DNA of 64,000 nucleotides from Arcicella lustrica (lineage in GTDB: Bacteria; Bacteroidota; Bacteroidia; Cytophagales; Spirosomataceae). Numbering within the stretch: the first letter of the stretch is position 1; each line of letters opens with the position of its first letter. Positions 62,440 through 64,000 of the stretch are shown one piece after another. Position numbers and translations under genes: made by a program. Location: the NCBI RefSeq assembly GCF_034930985.1, contig NZ_JAYGIM010000007.1, positions 186,001 through 250,000 of the forward strand. The letters are read 5' to 3'. The notes under the pieces are model-generated. The model saw only the letters and a program-made list of their open reading frames with translations, ran no database searches and was not told where the DNA came from.

Positions 62440-62872
62440 TGGTTGGGGAAGTTATAAGTTATCTCGTCTTTTTGATTAGTTTATAGTTCCGCTAGGAACG
62501 GAATATTGGTAGAAAAGCTTTTGTTAATCCTTCCAAACCCCATCGGGGCGAAATGTTTCGCCCCGATGGGGTTTGGAAGGGAATTTGTTTATAATACGAC
62601 TACCGATATTTCGACTCTATGAGGCTATTTCATTTAAAACATCCTTACGAAAATTCGGAATAATTTATAAGGTATTAATACTTCCTCTCCTCCAATTTTC
62701 CTCCATTTTGCTTTGTCAAATGTCCCAAATTTGTTCAAAGTCCCTCCACTTTGTCAAACATCCCAATCTCTTGTTCATTTCCCCAAGTATTTTACCATTT
62801 TGTGAGGTAGCCCTACCTTTGAGCCATTCAAAAAACAAAAATCTAAACGTAAATCACAAAACGAATACTCAG
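62440..62872. other. Gap containing a complex palindromic repeat
   Basis: 433 bp without a gene: the composite repeat at 62486-62609 occupies the middle; the rest to 62872 is T/C-rich DNA with CCCAA-type words (for example around 62720-62800) and no other feature. An ORF from 62573 crosses it, but it is translated repeat DNA. Confidence 0.6.
62486..62609. repeat. Composite palindromic element with a 25-bp perfect hairpin
   Basis: The core CCTTCCAAACCCCATCGGGG... at 62529-62553 pairs over 25 bp without mismatch with 62556-62580 (2-nt loop). It is flanked by an outer inverted pair ATATTGGTAG (62503-62512)/CTACCGATAT (62600-62609) and a small hairpin GTTCC-gcta-GGAAC (62486-62499). GC-rich against AT-rich surroundings. 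Elements of this look occur many times in Cytophagales genomes (from memory). Confidence 0.8.
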
Positions 62873-63550
62873 ATGGAAATAGTTTTAAAAATAGCTTTGT
62901 ATGTGCATATCGCAGCAGGTTTTACAGCACTCACTGCCGGTTTAGTACCCATGTTTGCCGAGAAAGGAGGAAAAGCCCATGTGTTTTGGGGCAATGTATT
63001 TTATTGGGCGATGTTCTTAGTAGCTTTAACGGCTTTGATTCGCTTCAAAATGGAATTTCGATTGATATTCTTAGCAGGAATTGCTGTTTTTAGCTTTTAT
63101 AATACTTTCACAGGTGCAAGATTAGTGCGGATGAAGAAAAATTTAGCACCCGAATTAATTGATTGGATTGGTGCTATTTTAACCATAATCAGTGCTTTAG
63201 CAATGATGACTTTTGGAGTATTGGCTTATCAAAAAGGGATTACTTTTTATGCCATTTTATTTAATGTTTTTGGCATCTTTTCGTTGTTGATGGCTACAGA
63301 AGATTTAAGAGTATTCTCAGGCAAAAAAGTAATTGATAATACTGTTCCTTTCCAAGCGAGATATTGGTTTCAAAACCATATTTCCAGAATGGGCGGAGCT
63401 TATATTGCTACAGTAACGGCATTTTTGGTTGTGAATAATCCACCTTATATTCCGGGTTTAGTAGTTTGGATTGCACCGGGAGTAATCGGCGGAATGATGA
63501 TTGGCAGAACTCGTAGGTATTATATGGAGAAGGCTAAAAGTAAGCTTTAG
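62873..63550 (+). CDS. Multi-pass membrane protein (DUF2306-like)
   Basis: 225 aa with about six membrane helices. The start MEIVLKIALYVHIAAGFTALTAG gives the conserved HIxxG...ALxxG helix, followed by EKGGKAHVFWGNVFYWAMFLVALTAL, a pattern of DUF2306-like Bacteroidota membrane proteins; the loop KGGKxH and a later FQNHISRMGGAYIATVTAF carry conserved histidines, possibly haem or metal ligands (inference). The upstream in-frame extension to 62573 comes from repeat DNA and is rejected. Function unknown. Confidence 0.78.
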   Translation: MEIVLKIALYVHIAAGFTALTAGLVPMFAEKGGKAHVFWGNVFYWAMFLVALTALIRFKMEFRLIFLAGIAVFSFYNTFTGARLVRMKKNLAPELIDWIGAILTIISALAMMTFGVLAYQKGITFYAILFNVFGIFSLLMATEDLRVFSGKKVIDNTVPFQARYWFQNHISRMGGAYIATVTAFLVVNNPPYIPGLVVWIAPGVIGGMMIGRTRRYYMEKAKSKL

Positions 63551-63583
63551 GCTATGAGCCGTGAGCTTTGAGCTCTTCTTGCC
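63551..63583. repeat. Single 'gctttgagc' repeat copy
   Basis: GGCTATGAGCCGTGAGCTTTGAGCTC, related to the repeats at 15543, 22873 and 45529. Confidence 0.6.
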
Positions 63584-63611
63584 GTTGTTCGTGTCTCACG
63601 AACAACTTTTT
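63584..63611 (+). terminator. Terminator-like hairpin after the membrane protein gene
   Basis: GTTGTTCGTG (63584-63593)/CACGAACAAC (63597-63606), perfect 10-bp stem, 3-nt loop, then TTTTT. Confidence 0.8.
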
Positions 63612-63624
63612 AGCTCGCAACTTC

Positions 63625-64000
63625 CTACAGCTTAACACTTACAGCTTTCTTAATAAAATATCCCAAACCCAACATTGACACTAAGATTAAGCCAAAAACA
63701 AAAAACTGAATGCCACTGCCTTGACTTGGGTGTTCTATCAGTTTACGAATTTCTTGTGCTTGTGTTCCTAACCAAATTGATAGAATAGTTCTTGGAAGCA
63801 TTCCGATAAAACCTGCGGTCAGAAAGTTTTTCAGTTTCGTTCCTGAGAAAGAAAACAGCACATTGGTAACGGCAAATGGCAAAACAGGCGAAAGACGAGC
63901 TAATAAAATAATCTTGAATTCGTCTTGTTGAAGATTATCCAGTACTTGCCTTACTTTAGGTTTTTCTGAAAGTTTAGTCAAAAACCTTCCGCCATCTATC
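63625..64000 (-). CDS. TVP38/TMEM64 (VTT-domain) membrane protein, N-terminus outside window
   Basis: At least 125 residues; the frame is open to the window end (…DGGRFLTKLSEKPK), so the start lies beyond 64000 and the TTG at 63981 is not a start. The visible part holds the C-terminal half of the VTT/SNARE-assoc domain: IILLARLSPVLPFAVTNVLFSFSG with the conserved R-x-SP-x-xP and N, then FIGMLPRTILSIWLGTQ, and a last transmembrane helix (FFVFGLILVSMLGLGYFIKKA). DedA/VTT proteins are linked to lipid scrambling and membrane homeostasis. Confidence 0.85.
   Translation of the reverse strand, partial: IDGGRFLTKLSEKPKVRQVLDNLQQDEFKIILLARLSPVLPFAVTNVLFSFSGTKLKNFLTAGFIGMLPRTILSIWLGTQAQEIRKLIEHPSQGSGIQFFVFGLILVSMLGLGYFIKKAVSVKL

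Noticed and set aside
62573..62872. 100-residue extension of the DUF2306-like protein
   Set aside because: It starts inside the composite palindrome and adds no coherent helix; the internal ATG 62873 begins the conserved domain.

Overview
This window reads as AT-rich chromosomal DNA of a Bacteroidota bacterium, most likely order Cytophagales (Spirosomataceae/Cytophagaceae; a relative of Arcicella, Flectobacillus or Emticicia is a low-confidence guess). The reasons are a PorE-type T9SS lipoprotein, promoters of the TTTG-N18/19-TAnnTTTG type instead of -35/-10 boxes, no clear Shine-Dalgarno sequences, a membrane-anchored LytTR regulator, Bacteroidota-style outer-membrane barrels and lipoproteins, and several palindromic intergenic repeat families. 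Most genes are housekeeping. I see no tRNA, rRNA, CRISPR array, prophage or transposase gene.

Layout. 1-1.8 kb: 3' part of a two-domain MDR + Gfo/Idh/MocA oxidoreductase cut by the window edge. 1.9-12.1 kb: an accessory block with two 'OmpA-like barrel + C25 lipoprotein' gene pairs, a membrane TPR/HTH regulator between them, and a third lipoprotein without a barrel, in a setting of long non-coding gaps, palindromes and a 242-bp inverted-repeat element. 12.1-22.9 kb: pdxJ, yqeY-like, cvpA-like, dihydroorotase, a ferredoxin-dependent-type reductase, PBP4-type dacB, a LytTR regulator, acyl-CoA dehydrogenase, enoyl-CoA hydratase and an AraC-type regulator. 23.1-30.3 kb: an RluB-type pseudouridine synthase with an 18-copy repeat tail, PorE and Lon. 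30.7-34.8 kb: HMG-CoA lyase behind a candidate attenuator, a barrel protein, serine dehydratase and a UbiA-type enzyme. 35-43.3 kb: a large UPF1-like helicase, an NAD(P)-binding protein, a membrane MutS-like ATPase, a methyltransferase and a secreted protein of unknown function. 43.5-48.1 kb: an 8 x 41-bp array, then promoter, WWW leader peptide and attenuator, then trpE-trpG-trpD-trpC. 48.1-57 kb: ruvB, an aquaglyceroporin and two large paralogous hybrid histidine kinases. 57-64 kb: acyl-CoA dehydrogenase, a PLP Cys/Met-metabolism enzyme, a Tat-exported Gfo/Idh oxidoreductase behind an RNA leader with two complementary hairpin loops, a 42-bp repeat array, a metallophosphoesterase, a multi-pass membrane protein and a partial VTT-domain protein.

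Most interesting. (a) A complete trp attenuator can be read base by base: Trp-Trp-Trp leader, protector hairpin, antiterminator and terminator. (b) The barrel/lipoprotein/TPR-HTH cassette looks like an undescribed envelope module; the two barrels are almost identical while their partner lipoproteins have diverged, which suggests gene conversion. (c) A pair of hairpins with 8-nt fully complementary loops sits just before the start codon at 59464. (d) A stop-codon-embedded attenuator candidate precedes HMG-CoA lyase. (e) Two minisatellites of 41 and 42 bp and several palindromic repeat families fill the gaps between genes.

All gene calls rest on reading the sequence and remembered family motifs; no database search was made.
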